Shown here: positions 26,645 through 35,969 of the stretch, piece by piece
How the letters are laid out: each line of letters begins with the position of its first letter
Position numbering within the stretch: position 1 is the first letter of the stretch
Source of the DNA: a bacterium
GTDB lineage: Bacteria; Myxococcota_A; Bradymonadia; UBA7976; UBA1532
Direction: 5' to 3'
NCBI GenBank assembly: GCA_030426085.1
Contig: JAUHYW010000010.1
Location: 1-64,000 of the forward strand
DNA: 64,000 nt
Translations under genes and position numbers: made by a program
Notes under the pieces: model-generated
Database searches by the model: none
What the model was told of the DNA's origin: nothing
What the model saw: the letters and a program-made list of their open reading frames with translations, nothing else

Positions 26645-29541
26645 GGCTCGTCCTCGGGTGGCGGGGGTGGCTGGGATGGCAGGGGCGGATCGGACGGCGG
26701 GGGCGGCCCGGACGACACCCGCGGCAGCCGGACCCGGAAGGTCGTCGGCAGGTCGGCGAGCAGCTCGAGGTGGCCCCGGTGCTCGTCGACGATGCGGTGG
26801 CACACGGCCAGCCCCAGGCCGGTGCCCTCGCCGGGCGGCTTGCTGGTGAAGAAGGGCTCGAAGATGCGCTCGACCGCGTCGGGCGACACGCCCGGGCCGT
26901 CGTCGGTGATCCGGATCTCGGCGAAGGCCCCGTCGGCGCCTGCGGCCAGCGCGATCTCGACCCACGAGCCGGCGGCGTCGCGGGCGTTGGCCAGCAGGTT
27001 GACCAGCACCTGCCGCAGCGCCTGGCGGTCGGCCTCGATGGTGAGCGGATCGGCGATCGATACCCGCCACTCGAGCGCCCGAGCCCGCTTGCCGAGCCGC
27101 ACCAGCTTCACCGCGTCCTCGACGAGCGCGGCCAGATCGACCGCGCCGCGGGCCGGGCCGTCCCCTTCCCGGCTGAAGCCGAGCAGCGTGCGCACGATGG
27201 CGTCGATGCGCTTCGCCTCGCCGATGACCAGATCCAACCGCTCGGCGGCGTCGTCGGCCTCGGGCTCGAGGCGCAGGTTGCGGGCGACCATCAAGATGCC
27301 GGTCAGCGGGTTGCGGATCTCGTGGGCCACGCCGGCCGCGAGCCGGCCGATCGACGCCAACCGATCCTGGTGGGCCGCCTGGGCCCGGAGCTGGCGGCGG
27401 GCGGTGATGTCTTCGACCACCAGCACCGCCGCCGCCTCTTCGGGCAGATCCGCGCTGCGCAGCCGCAGGATGCGCGGGCGCCGGCCGCCGAGGGAGCGCT
27501 CGATGAAGCCCGAGCCGTCCCGGACCTCGCGCAGCATGTGGCCCCACGGATCGGGCAGATCGGCCAGCGCGCTGTCGGCCACCGCGTCGCCGTCGAGGCC
27601 GGTGATGCCGGTCAGGGCCCGGTTCCACACCACGACCCGCCCGTCGTCGTCGAGCGCGCACACCCCGACCGGCATCTCGTCGAGCACGGTGGCGAGGTAG
27701 CGCTGCACCCGGGCCAGCGCCCGCTGCATGCCCCGGGGCGGGGTGGCCCCGCGGCCCTGCCCGCTGACGAATCGCAGCTCGGCGGCCAGCGCGGCGGGCG
27801 CGTCGCCCCGGCCGACGAGGGCCCGGGCGGCGAGCGGGCCGACGAGCCCCGACAGCGCGCGCTCGACCCGGGCCGAGAGGCGCTGCAGCTCGGCCGGGCG
27901 GCGCTCGTCGGCGGCGATGCCCAGCTCGGTGAGGAAGCGGTCGATCTGGCGCCGGGCGCCCTCGGGCCCCAGCACCACCGCCAGCCGCCGACGCAGCGCG
28001 TCGGGCCCCTGCACCGCGCCCCCCGGCGGGGCGTCGGGATCGCGACAGAAGGTCGCCGCCCGGGCCTCGGCCCGGCGGGGCGGCGCCGTGAGCGAGCCGA
28101 TGGCGAACAGCAGGCTGTTGAGCCCCAGGCTGAGCCCGACGGTCACGCTGCGGTGGTCGACGTCGAGGCCGGCCGCGCGCAGCGCCCCGCCCAGGCTCGG
28201 CCCGCCGAGCTGGGGCAGCGCGGCGTCCAGCAACCAGATCAGGCCCCCACCGCACAGCCCCCATACGAAGCCCCGCCGAGTGGCCCGGGTCCAGAAGAGC
28301 ACCCCGATGATCCCCGGCACGAGCTGGAGCACGGCGGTGAACGAGACGAGCCCCAGATCGGCCAGCGTGCCGGCCCGGGGCGCGAGCAGGTGCACCGCCA
28401 GCCCGGCGAAGACCAGGCCGGCCATCACCAGCCGGCGCAGCGCGGTCAGGCGCTGGTAGATCCAGCCCCGAGCCGGCTGAAGCGGCAGCACGAGGTGGTT
28501 GACCACCATGCCCGACAGCGCCACGGCGCAGACCAGGATCATGGCGCTGGACGCCGAGATGCCGCCGAGGAAGGCGATCGCCCGGACCCCCGGCCGCTCG
28601 GACGCCAGCAGCACGAAGACGTCGGCCGGGGCGCCGACCGGGGCCCGGATCTGGCCGGCCCAATAGATGATCGGCAGCGGCAGGTGCAGCAGCAGCAGCA
28701 GCGTGGGCAGCACCCACATCACATGCCGCAGCCCGGGGTCGTCCCCCCGCTCGACGAAGGCGACGTGAAACTGCCGGGGCAGGAGGAAGGCGGCGACGAA
28801 GGCCAGCACGGTCAGGGGCACCCACGGGCCGTCGACCACCGGTCGATACAGATCGGCCAGCGCCTGCGGGTGGGCCGCGAGCCAGGCGTCGAGGCCGTCG
28901 AGGCCGCCGAAGACGTCGCTCAAAGTCACCGCGCCGACGACGGTGATGGCCAGCACCTTGACCCCCGACTCCACCGCAAGCGCCGCCAGCAGCCCCGGGC
29001 GGTCGGGGCGCGGCTCGGCGTAGCGCGATCCCAGGCCCATGGCGAAGAGGCTGAGCAGGATGGCGAAGGCGGGGCCGGTCCAGCCGTAGGACGCGTCGCC
29101 CAGCCAGCGGGCGGCGTCGGCGATGGCCCGCATCTGCAGCGACAGGTAGGGCAGGAGCCCGGCGACCATGAAGACGGCCACCGCCGCGCCCACCGCCCGA
29201 GACTGATAGCGATAGGCCAGCAGATCCGCCGCGCTCTGGAGCTGGCGGGCGCGCACCACCCGGGCCAGCGGGCGCCACACGAGCGGGATGGCGAGGCACG
29301 ACAGGGCCACCCCCACGCTGATGGCCAGGAAGTTGTAGCCTTCGGTCGCCGCGAAGCCGACCCCGCCGTAGAACGTCCACGAGGTGGCGTAGACCCCCAG
29401 CGCGAGGCCCACGCTGATGGGGTGGCGGGCCAGCCGCCGCAGCCGGGGACACCGCTCGACGACGACCGCGATGAGAGACAGCAGGCCCAGGTACAGGGCG
29501 GCGGCCGCCACCGCCAGCACGCCGCCGGGCATGTCACTCAT
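26641..29541 (-). CDS. Symporter-fused sensor histidine kinase, CbrA/CrbS-like
   Basis: 966 residues. About 13 N-terminal membrane helices form an SLC5/SSS-type transporter-like domain (to about 490), followed by a STAC-like linker (about 510-600), a PAS domain (EMPVGVCALDDDGRVVVWN), HisKA with AHEIRNPL, and HATPase with NLLANARDAAG, DDGPGV and GEGTGLGLAV. Known relatives, CbrA and CrbS, control carbon use and the acetate switch. A Pro-rich tail of about 25 residues ends the protein. It overlaps the small gene upstream by 8 bp and the regulator downstream by 4 bp. Confidence 0.93.
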   Translation of the reverse strand: MSDMPGGVLAVAAAALYLGLLSLIAVVVERCPRLRRLARHPISVGLALGVYATSWTFYGGVGFAATEGYNFLAISVGVALSCLAIPLVWRPLARVVRARQLQSAADLLAYRYQSRAVGAAVAVFMVAGLLPYLSLQMRAIADAARWLGDASYGWTGPAFAILLSLFAMGLGSRYAEPRPDRPGLLAALAVESGVKVLAITVVGAVTLSDVFGGLDGLDAWLAAHPQALADLYRPVVDGPWVPLTVLAFVAAFLLPRQFHVAFVERGDDPGLRHVMWVLPTLLLLLHLPLPIIYWAGQIRAPVGAPADVFVLLASERPGVRAIAFLGGISASSAMILVCAVALSGMVVNHLVLPLQPARGWIYQRLTALRRLVMAGLVFAGLAVHLLAPRAGTLADLGLVSFTAVLQLVPGIIGVLFWTRATRRGFVWGLCGGGLIWLLDAALPQLGGPSLGGALRAAGLDVDHRSVTVGLSLGLNSLLFAIGSLTAPPRRAEARAATFCRDPDAPPGGAVQGPDALRRRLAVVLGPEGARRQIDRFLTELGIAADERRPAELQRLSARVERALSGLVGPLAARALVGRGDAPAALAAELRFVSGQGRGATPPRGMQRALARVQRYLATVLDEMPVGVCALDDDGRVVVWNRALTGITGLDGDAVADSALADLPDPWGHMLREVRDGSGFIERSLGGRRPRILRLRSADLPEEAAAVLVVEDITARRQLRAQAAHQDRLASIGRLAAGVAHEIRNPLTGILMVARNLRLEPEADDAAERLDLVIGEAKRIDAIVRTLLGFSREGDGPARGAVDLAALVEDAVKLVRLGKRARALEWRVSIADPLTIEADRQALRQVLVNLLANARDAAGSWVEIALAAGADGAFAEIRITDDGPGVSPDAVERIFEPFFTSKPPGEGTGLGLAVCHRIVDEHRGHLELLADLPTTFRVRLPRVSSGPPPPSDPPLPSQPPPPPEDEP

Positions 29542-29749
29542 CGTCGTGGACCGGGCCCCGGCGGCGCCCGGCTTCCCGCGCGGCCAGCCACGCCCCGCCC
29601 ACGCACAGCCCGCCCCACAGCGCGAACGGCAGCCACCACGGGGCTTCGGGCCGGGCCCAGATCACCCGGGCCGGCGAGGCGACGAGCGCCACCGCCACCG
29701 CCAGCACCACCGCGGCCCGGGCCCGCTGATCGGGATCTGGGGATGCCAT
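29534..29749 (-). CDS. Small two-helix membrane protein, CbrX-like position
   Basis: 71 residues with two hydrophobic helices (about 12-28 and 38-57) and a charged C-terminus. Its stop lies inside the kinase start region (8-bp overlap), so kinase translation is likely coupled to it. In Pseudomonas a similarly placed small ORF, cbrX, overlaps cbrA. Homology cannot be judged by eye at this length; position, size and membrane character fit. It could be a coupling leader or a real subunit of the transporter-like sensor. Confidence 0.65.
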   Translation of the reverse strand: MASPDPDQRARAAVVLAVAVALVASPARVIWARPEAPWWLPFALWGGLCVGGAWLAAREAGRRRGPVHDDE

Positions 29750-29838
29750 CCCGCTGACGCTCCTCCCGTGCCGGGCGTGTATCTCGCGGTCACGCTACAC
29801 GATGCCCCCCGCGGCCGGCCAGTGGGGGCCGCCGCCGA

Positions 29839-29869
29839 GTTCGACACACGAACGCCATATAGATGTAAT
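29839..29869 (+). promoter_or_regulatory. Candidate promoter with overlapping inverted repeat, AT-rich divergent region
   Basis: A short AT-rich island (about 29850-29885) stands out. TTCGAC (29840-29845), 18 bp, TGTAAT (29864-29869) is a plausible -35/-10 pair for the collagen-like gene. The inverted repeat GTTCG-ACACA-CGAAC (29839-29853) covers the -35, so a repressor could act there. The same island could serve the divergent cbrX-like operon. Weak consensus match. Confidence 0.35.
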
Positions 29870-29944
29870 TTTCGACTATGATTGGAATACGCAATCGCGG
29901 CGCCGACCCGCATCCGGCGCCGCGCCCGATCGGTGAGGAGTGCC

Positions 29945-32900
29945 ATGATCCATCCCCTGCCCCCGCGGCGCATGCGCCGGGCGGCCCGCGTCGCGACCGT
30001 GATCGCCGCCGCCCTGCTCGTCGCCCCCACAGCCCATGCGCTGCCCGACCAGATCGTGCAGGAGGGCCTGCTGCTCGACGACGACGGCCGCCCGCTCGAG
30101 GGCGTGGTCCGCGTCCGGGTGGGCCTGTACGCCGAGCCCGACGGCGGCCCCCGCCTCTTCGACGAGGTGCACCCGGCCGTCGAGCTGTTCGAAGGCTACT
30201 ACGCGGTCTTCATCGGCAGCATCGAGCCGCTCGATCCGGCGCTCTTCGCCCGGCCGCAGCTCTACCTGGGGTTGAGCCTGAACAACGGCGCCGAGCTGCG
30301 CCCCCGCACCCCGCTGATGAAGGTGCCGGCGGCGATGCTGGCCGACGTGGCGCTCGACGCGGTGGGTGACATCACCCCCCGGACCGTCTCGATCGCCGGG
30401 GTGGGTCCGGTCATCGACGAGAACGGGCGCTGGGTGGGGGATCCCACCGGCTTGCAGGGGCCCGAGGGCCCGGCCGGGCCAGCGGGACCGGCCGGGCCGC
30501 GCGGGGCACGGGGCCCGGCCGGTCAGTCCGGCGGCGACGGCAGCCCCGACACCCCGGCTCAGGTGCGGGACAAGCTGGTGCAGGTCGACGGCGCCGGCTC
30601 GGGCGTCGACGCCGATCTGGTCGATGGCCTGCACGCCGACCGCTTCATGCGCATCGACCGCCACACCGGCACCATCGGCAACCTCGAGACCGCCCAGACC
30701 CTCAGCGCGGCCCGCATCCGGCTGACCGCGCCGGGCGCCGGCTCGACCATCGTCTGGCCGGCCGACGGCGGGGCCCCTGATCCCAACGCGGCGGGCATCG
30801 CCCTCAACAACCGCAACGTGGTGGGGGTCAACGGCATGGCGTTCGCCGATCCCGGCCCCGACGGGGTGCTCACCTGGGCCGGCACCGCCGCCCGGGTCTA
30901 TGTCGCCAGGCTCGACGACACCGACGGCGACGGCCTGCTGCGGCTGCGCAACGACGAAGGCATCAGCCTCGAAGACACCGTGCGCATCACCGGAAACCTC
31001 ACGATGGAGGCCGGGGCGAGCATCAGCCTGCGCGACCGGCACGTCACCGGGGTCGAGCACTTCGCCTTCGCCGATCCGGGGCCCGACGGCCGCATCTCGT
31101 GGGGTGGATCCCAAGCCCAGGTCTTCGTCGCGCCGCTCGACGGGGCCAACAGCGACGGCTGGCTGCGGCTGCTGAACGATGAAGGCATCAGCCTCGAGAG
31201 CCCGGTGCGGGCCACCGATGACATGACGGTCTCCGGGCGCCTGGGCGTCGGCACGACGGCGCCGACGGCCAAAGTCATGGTGCAGGACGACTCGGCGGCC
31301 GAGACCGGGGTCGTCGTGCGCAACCATCGCGCGGGCGGTGACACCCGGCCCTTCGTGCGGCTCGAGGCCCTGACGTCGGCCAACCAGGGCGTCTGGGGCA
31401 TGATCCGGGCCCTGGCCGGTGAGCGGGCCGGCGGCGCGGAGGGGTCGAACCACGGCGGCTTGCAGCTCGTGGTGAGCACCGGGGGCAACGGCACGCCCAA
31501 CCCGGCGATGACCATCCAGCACGACGGGGACGTGGGCCTGGGCACCGAGGATCCCCGCGACGCGCTGCACGTCGCCCGCCCGGCCCACATCAACGCCATC
31601 CTCGACCGCACCGACAGCGACGACCACCTGACGATGGTGGTGGGCAACAGCGGCTCGGGGCTGCGCTACAGCGACTCCAACTCGTTCTTCATCGGCACCC
31701 AGCCCTACGCCGATCGGGACGACAACGGCGGCGGCACCTCGCGCCTGCGCATCACCCCCGACGGCAACATCGGCGTCGGCACCGACACCCCCCACCACCG
31801 GCTGGACGTGCGGGGCGTCATCCGGGGCCCGGCGATGACATCGAACCGCACGCCCCAGGGCTTCGAGCACAACTTGCTGTTCAACGCCCACCTCCGGTTC
31901 AGGGTCAGCCAGCAGGGCCCGGCCACGTTCGATCCGGCGGCGTTGTTCGACGGCAACCTCCAGCCGTACTACCCGGGGGGCACGCCCACCGCGAACAACC
32001 CGCAGGTCATCGTGATCGAGGGCCTGCCGGCCCATCACACCCAGGCCGGCGCCTGGATCGGCTGGACCACCCGCTACTGGCCCGCCCGCCGGTGGAAGAT
32101 GGAGGGCTATGACACCGGCAACCAGCGGTGGGATGTCTTCGCCGACTTCGAGAACACCGACTTCACCGGCAGCGACTTCATGGTCAAGGTGCCCCACGCC
32201 AGCTACAACGCGCTGCGCTGGACCCTCTACGCCGGCACCGGCCAGAACGGTCGGGTGGGCCTCTCGGAGCTGTTCTTCATCCACCCCGAGGCGACGACGC
32301 CCTACGCCGGGCTGCTCACCGGGGAGAACACCGACTGCCATCGGCCGAGCATCAGCGGCGGCGATGACATCGGGGCAGTGCTCGCGCCCTACCTCAGCGC
32401 CTATCGCTGTGTGTACTTGCAGCTCTCGGCCAATACGACCTATCGCTGGGAGACCCCGATCTCGGTCGGCGCGCGCAAGGATCTGACGATCAACGGCGCC
32501 GGCTGGAGCAACGGCGCGGGCAACATCACCAGCGTCATCGAGATGAACGGCGCCCGCACCGTCAACCGCGACGGCAACATCTATCGCTGCGTCAACCGGG
32601 TGGTGACCGGCGACTTCGCGACGTTCCGCATGCGCGGCATCCGGGTGCGCGAGCGCATCGCGGACAACCGCGCGCTCTACCCCTCGTCGACGTGCCAGGC
32701 GCTGTTCAACGTGGGCGAGATGTCGGTGGTCGAGCTGAGCCAGAGCCGGTACGAGGTCACCGAGGATCTGGTGAACTTCTACGGCCACAAGTACGGCCGG
32801 GCCAAGTTCGGCCACACCTTCGTCGACCGCAGCAACAACAGCCCGCGCAACGTCTACATCGTCAAGGCCGACTCGGGGTGGAACTTCGCCGGGCACGGGG

Positions 32901-32980
32901 GCGTGGTCTCCCGCTCGCACACCCACCTCGGGGGCGGGGTGAGCTACCACGACTCGAACCGCATCGAGTACCTGCCATGA
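29945..32980 (+). CDS. Exported collagen-like, tail-fibre-like surface protein
   Basis: 1011 residues from ATG 29945 (GAGGAG four bases upstream). A twin-Arg-rich N-terminus and hydrophobic segment (VATVIAAALLVAPTAHA) form a signal peptide. After a domain of about 140 residues come nine Gly-X-Y triplets (GPEGPAGPAGPAGPRGARG), then duplicated blocks sharing FADPGPDG and RLLNDEGISLE, and repeats such as GVGTDTPHHRLDVRG typical of phage-tail or adhesin fibres. The C-terminal 300 residues, with two Cys-bearing stretches, are unrecognised. Probably a trimeric surface fibre. Its stop overlaps the TSP3 lipoprotein start (ATGA). Confidence 0.75.
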   Translation: MIHPLPPRRMRRAARVATVIAAALLVAPTAHALPDQIVQEGLLLDDDGRPLEGVVRVRVGLYAEPDGGPRLFDEVHPAVELFEGYYAVFIGSIEPLDPALFARPQLYLGLSLNNGAELRPRTPLMKVPAAMLADVALDAVGDITPRTVSIAGVGPVIDENGRWVGDPTGLQGPEGPAGPAGPAGPRGARGPAGQSGGDGSPDTPAQVRDKLVQVDGAGSGVDADLVDGLHADRFMRIDRHTGTIGNLETAQTLSAARIRLTAPGAGSTIVWPADGGAPDPNAAGIALNNRNVVGVNGMAFADPGPDGVLTWAGTAARVYVARLDDTDGDGLLRLRNDEGISLEDTVRITGNLTMEAGASISLRDRHVTGVEHFAFADPGPDGRISWGGSQAQVFVAPLDGANSDGWLRLLNDEGISLESPVRATDDMTVSGRLGVGTTAPTAKVMVQDDSAAETGVVVRNHRAGGDTRPFVRLEALTSANQGVWGMIRALAGERAGGAEGSNHGGLQLVVSTGGNGTPNPAMTIQHDGDVGLGTEDPRDALHVARPAHINAILDRTDSDDHLTMVVGNSGSGLRYSDSNSFFIGTQPYADRDDNGGGTSRLRITPDGNIGVGTDTPHHRLDVRGVIRGPAMTSNRTPQGFEHNLLFNAHLRFRVSQQGPATFDPAALFDGNLQPYYPGGTPTANNPQVIVIEGLPAHHTQAGAWIGWTTRYWPARRWKMEGYDTGNQRWDVFADFENTDFTGSDFMVKVPHASYNALRWTLYAGTGQNGRVGLSELFFIHPEATTPYAGLLTGENTDCHRPSISGGDDIGAVLAPYLSAYRCVYLQLSANTTYRWETPISVGARKDLTINGAGWSNGAGNITSVIEMNGARTVNRDGNIYRCVNRVVTGDFATFRMRGIRVRERIADNRALYPSSTCQALFNVGEMSVVELSQSRYEVTEDLVNFYGHKYGRAKFGHTFVDRSNNSPRNVYIVKADSGWNFAGHGGVVSRSHTHLGGGVSYHDSNRIEYLP

Positions 32981-34203
32981 ATCGAATGGGTATCCGCATG
33001 ACTCCGAGATGGCTCTACACCGCAACCCTGGCCGCGTCGCTGACGCTGATGGGGGTGGCCTGTGACGACGACATGACGATCGACGCCGACGGCGGCGGGG
33101 CCGGCGGCGAGGGCGCGATCGGCGGGCCGGGCGGCACGAGTGGCGCCGGCGGCATGGGTGGCGCCGGCGCGAGCGCCGGCATGGGTGGCGGCGGTGACAT
33201 GCCCGATATGGGCGACGCCGGGCCGGACGCCGTGATCGTGACCGAGGATCGCGACGGGGACGGGGTCGCCGATCAGATCGACAACTGCCCCGACGAGCCC
33301 AACCCCGATCAGGCCGACGCCGACGACGACGGCCTCGGCGACGCCTGCGACACCCCGCCCCCCGGGCCCGACATGATGCCCCCGCCCCCGCCCGACGGCG
33401 ACGAGGACGGCGTGCCCGACGGCATGGACAACTGCCCGGCGGTTTTCAACCCCGATCAGGCCGACGCCGACGGCGACGGCGTCGGCGACGCCTGCGCCCC
33501 GCCTGAGCCCGACGCGGGCCCCACGGTGGGTGACGCCGACGAGGACGACGTGCCCGACGATCGGGACAACTGCCCCAACGCCTTCAACCCCGATCAGACC
33601 GACAGCGACGGCGACGGCCGGGGCGACATCTGCGACGTCTCGCTCGACATGGGGCCGCCGCCCGACGGCGACCTCGACGGGGATGGCGTCTCGGACATGA
33701 TCGACAACTGCCCCGCCGAGGCCAACCCGCAGCAGGGCGACGTCGACAACGACGGCCTCGGCGATGCGTGCGACAACTGCCCCGAGCAGGGCAACCCCAT
33801 CCAGCGGGACACCGACGAGGATGACATCGGCGACGTCTGCGACATGTGCCCCGACAACCCCGACCCCGAGTGCGGCATGCCCGGCCCCGACATGGGCCCG
33901 CCGATCGATCAGGACGGGGACGGGATCGACGACGCGCAGGACAACTGCCCGCTGCTGTTCAACCCCGAGCAGGAGGACGGCGACGGCAACGGCATCGGCG
34001 ACGCCTGCGAGATGGTGATGGGCGACGACCGGGACGGCGACGGGGTGCTCAACTTCCGCGACAACTGCCCCGACGTCGCCAACCCGGACCAGTTCGACCT
34101 CGACGGCGATCAGATCGGCGACGCGTGCGACCCCTGCCCCGAGGAGCCGTTCGATCCGGCGGTGCCGTGCATGGTGGGCGACATCCCCGACGCGGGGCCG
34201 TGA
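32977..34203 (+). CDS. Lipoprotein with thrombospondin type-3 calcium repeats
   Basis: 408 residues. Signal peptide with a lipobox-like end (LMGVAC), then a Gly/Ala/Met-rich linker (about 40-75). From about 85 to the end there are roughly eight acidic DxDxDGxxDxxDNCPxxxNPDQxDxDxDGxGDxC units, the thrombospondin type-3 calcium-binding pattern with paired cysteines, separated by Pro-rich spacers. Such rods bind many calcium ions and stiffen cell-surface proteins. ATGs at 32986 and 32998 are alternatives to the coupled start at 32977. Translational coupling suggests partnership with the collagen-like fibre. Confidence 0.85.
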   Translation: MNRMGIRMTPRWLYTATLAASLTLMGVACDDDMTIDADGGGAGGEGAIGGPGGTSGAGGMGGAGASAGMGGGGDMPDMGDAGPDAVIVTEDRDGDGVADQIDNCPDEPNPDQADADDDGLGDACDTPPPGPDMMPPPPPDGDEDGVPDGMDNCPAVFNPDQADADGDGVGDACAPPEPDAGPTVGDADEDDVPDDRDNCPNAFNPDQTDSDGDGRGDICDVSLDMGPPPDGDLDGDGVSDMIDNCPAEANPQQGDVDNDGLGDACDNCPEQGNPIQRDTDEDDIGDVCDMCPDNPDPECGMPGPDMGPPIDQDGDGIDDAQDNCPLLFNPEQEDGDGNGIGDACEMVMGDDRDGDGVLNFRDNCPDVANPDQFDLDGDQIGDACDPCPEEPFDPAVPCMVGDIPDAGP

Positions 34204-34222
34204 GCCGTCGACGTACCGCGGG

Positions 34223-35893
34223 CTACTCGGCGGGCCACTTGTAGAGCACGCCCACCGCCATGAGGCACATCTCGTCGAGCGTCTCGTCGCCCAGCTCGAC
34301 GTCCTGGGGGGCGTCGAGCCCCTGCTCGGCGAGCGCCTCGCGCACGAAGGGGTTGTTCATCGAGTTGTCGAACGTGCACTCGAACTCGAGCACGTCGCCC
34401 GCCTCGACCAACGGCAGCTCACGAATCGGCGCGTCGTAGCGATAGGACCGCTGCCACTCGAAGTTCCAATCGGGGGTCTCGAGCAGGCACTCCTCGGCCG
34501 GCTGTCGGGGGATCGATCCGTACTGGGCCGGGCGGCGCACCGTGCTGCACCCCTCGTAGATCGCGTCGACGTCGTCGGTCCCCTGGCTCAGCAGGCAGTC
34601 CCCGCAGATGTTGGAGAGCTGCCCCACCTCGCCCGCGCAGCGGCTGATCGCGCAGTCGTACAGCGCGTTGCCCCCCGCCCCGGCGCAGCTCGTCTCGACG
34701 CATCGCCGCAGCGGGTCGAGGGCGCCGGTGGTGCACGCGGGGGTCTTCTCGGGCCGCACCAGCCGCATGCGCATGCCGGTGCCCACGTAGTGCATGTGGG
34801 TCGCCACGGTGTGCACGAACATCCCGGGGAAGGGCCGCCCCTCGTGCTGGTCGGGCACGGTGTACCGCATGCGCTCGACGTGCCCGCTGGCCCCGGCCGG
34901 GATGCGGAACTCGGGCCACGACTCCCCCGGCTCGGGCAGCAGCCCGTCGCCGTCGCCGAACCCGCCCTGGAAGTTGCCGATGAGGGTGGTCAGCGCCAGG
35001 TACTCGGGGGTGTGATCGGTGTAGCGGAGCTGCACGGTGGTGGTGTCTTCCTGGGGGTCGTCGGCCCCCTTCGGGTGGTAGTGGATCTGCAAGACGAGCC
35101 GGGCCCCGACCCGCAGCCGCGTGCCCGATCCGGCGGGCATCTCGGTGGGCACCCCGCCCGGGGCCCAGGCCCCCAGCAGCTCGGCGTCGGAGAAGCCGGG
35201 GCCGCCGAAGCAGTCGTAGCCCCCGTCGGCGTCGGCTCGCCGCTCGGCGTCGTCCCCGTTCTGATCGACGTAGAGCAGCGCGTGGTGCACCACCTGGGGG
35301 TTGCCGGGCACGAAGTGTACCCCGTCGACGAAGACGTCCTCGTCGAGCTGAGGGTCGAGCACGAAGCAGCGAAACTGATCCCGGGTGCCGACGGTGGTGA
35401 ACGGCACCGCGCTGGCCAGGGTCTGGTCGACCCCGGCCAGGGTGGCGAGCGGGATCGACGGCAGCGGAGCCGCGGTCGCCGGATCGCCCTCGGGCGCGCC
35501 CTGATCGGCCCAGCGGGCCAGCAGCGCCACCTCGCGGTCGCTCAGCCGCAGGTCGTCGACGAACGGCCGCCGCGGATCACACTGCGCCGTCTCCCGCGCG
35601 CCCCACGGCGGCATGCGCCCGGCCTGAACCGCCGCCGCGCTGGGCCCGGCGAGGGCGGCCGCGTCGGCGTACGACGCCAGCGAGAACGGGGCGATGCCGC
35701 TGTCGTCGTGGCAGCCGACGCAGCTCCGATGCACCAGCGGGGCCACGTCCCGATGCCACGTGGGCTGATCGGGCAGCGGCGGCTCGTCGGGCTCGCCGCC
35801 AGACGAGCCGCTCCCGCCGACGCAGCCGACAGCGAAGAGGCCCGTCATGGACAGGATCAGGAGAGCGGGCAGCGGTCCGAGGGCGCAGGTCAC
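34223..35893 (-). CDS. Lipoprotein with haem-c motif and copper type II (PHM-like) monooxygenase fold
   Basis: 556 residues from GTG 35893, which follows GAGGAG. Lipobox Cys24 (FAVGC). A cytochrome-c motif Cys58-x2-Cys61-His62 lies in a short domain (45-135). The rest resembles the copper type II ascorbate-dependent monooxygenase family: His203-His204 (VVHHALLY), His271-x-His273 (IHYH), His366-x-His368 and Met374 (THMHYVGTGM), which would form the two copper sites. A Cys-rich insertion (about 385-470) is extra. Predicted to hydroxylate a substrate outside the inner membrane using electrons delivered through the haem. Substrate unknown. Confidence 0.8.
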   Translation of the reverse strand: MTCALGPLPALLILSMTGLFAVGCVGGSGSSGGEPDEPPLPDQPTWHRDVAPLVHRSCVGCHDDSGIAPFSLASYADAAALAGPSAAAVQAGRMPPWGARETAQCDPRRPFVDDLRLSDREVALLARWADQGAPEGDPATAAPLPSIPLATLAGVDQTLASAVPFTTVGTRDQFRCFVLDPQLDEDVFVDGVHFVPGNPQVVHHALLYVDQNGDDAERRADADGGYDCFGGPGFSDAELLGAWAPGGVPTEMPAGSGTRLRVGARLVLQIHYHPKGADDPQEDTTTVQLRYTDHTPEYLALTTLIGNFQGGFGDGDGLLPEPGESWPEFRIPAGASGHVERMRYTVPDQHEGRPFPGMFVHTVATHMHYVGTGMRMRLVRPEKTPACTTGALDPLRRCVETSCAGAGGNALYDCAISRCAGEVGQLSNICGDCLLSQGTDDVDAIYEGCSTVRRPAQYGSIPRQPAEECLLETPDWNFEWQRSYRYDAPIRELPLVEAGDVLEFECTFDNSMNNPFVREALAEQGLDAPQDVELGDETLDEMCLMAVGVLYKWPAE

Positions 35894-35969
35894 GGGACAC
35901 TCCTCTCGTGGGCGGGCGCCCGGTAATGGGATCGAAGGCCCCGTCGACGCAAGGGCAATCGAGCCGAAC

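Noticed and set aside
26770-29757. Open frame of about 995 codons antisense to the sensor kinase
   Set aside because: Low-complexity Gly/Arg/Pro/His product with no motif; the opposite strand encodes a complete histidine kinase.
29945-32980. Prophage tail-fibre remnant
   Set aside because: The protein has a signal peptide, and no phage structural, lysis or integrase genes are near.
29876-33025. Long open frame of about 1049 codons antisense to the collagen-like gene
   Set aside because: In DNA this GC-rich, stop codons are scarce in shadow frames; the sense strand has a signal peptide, collagen triplets and known repeats, the antisense product has no recognisable domain.
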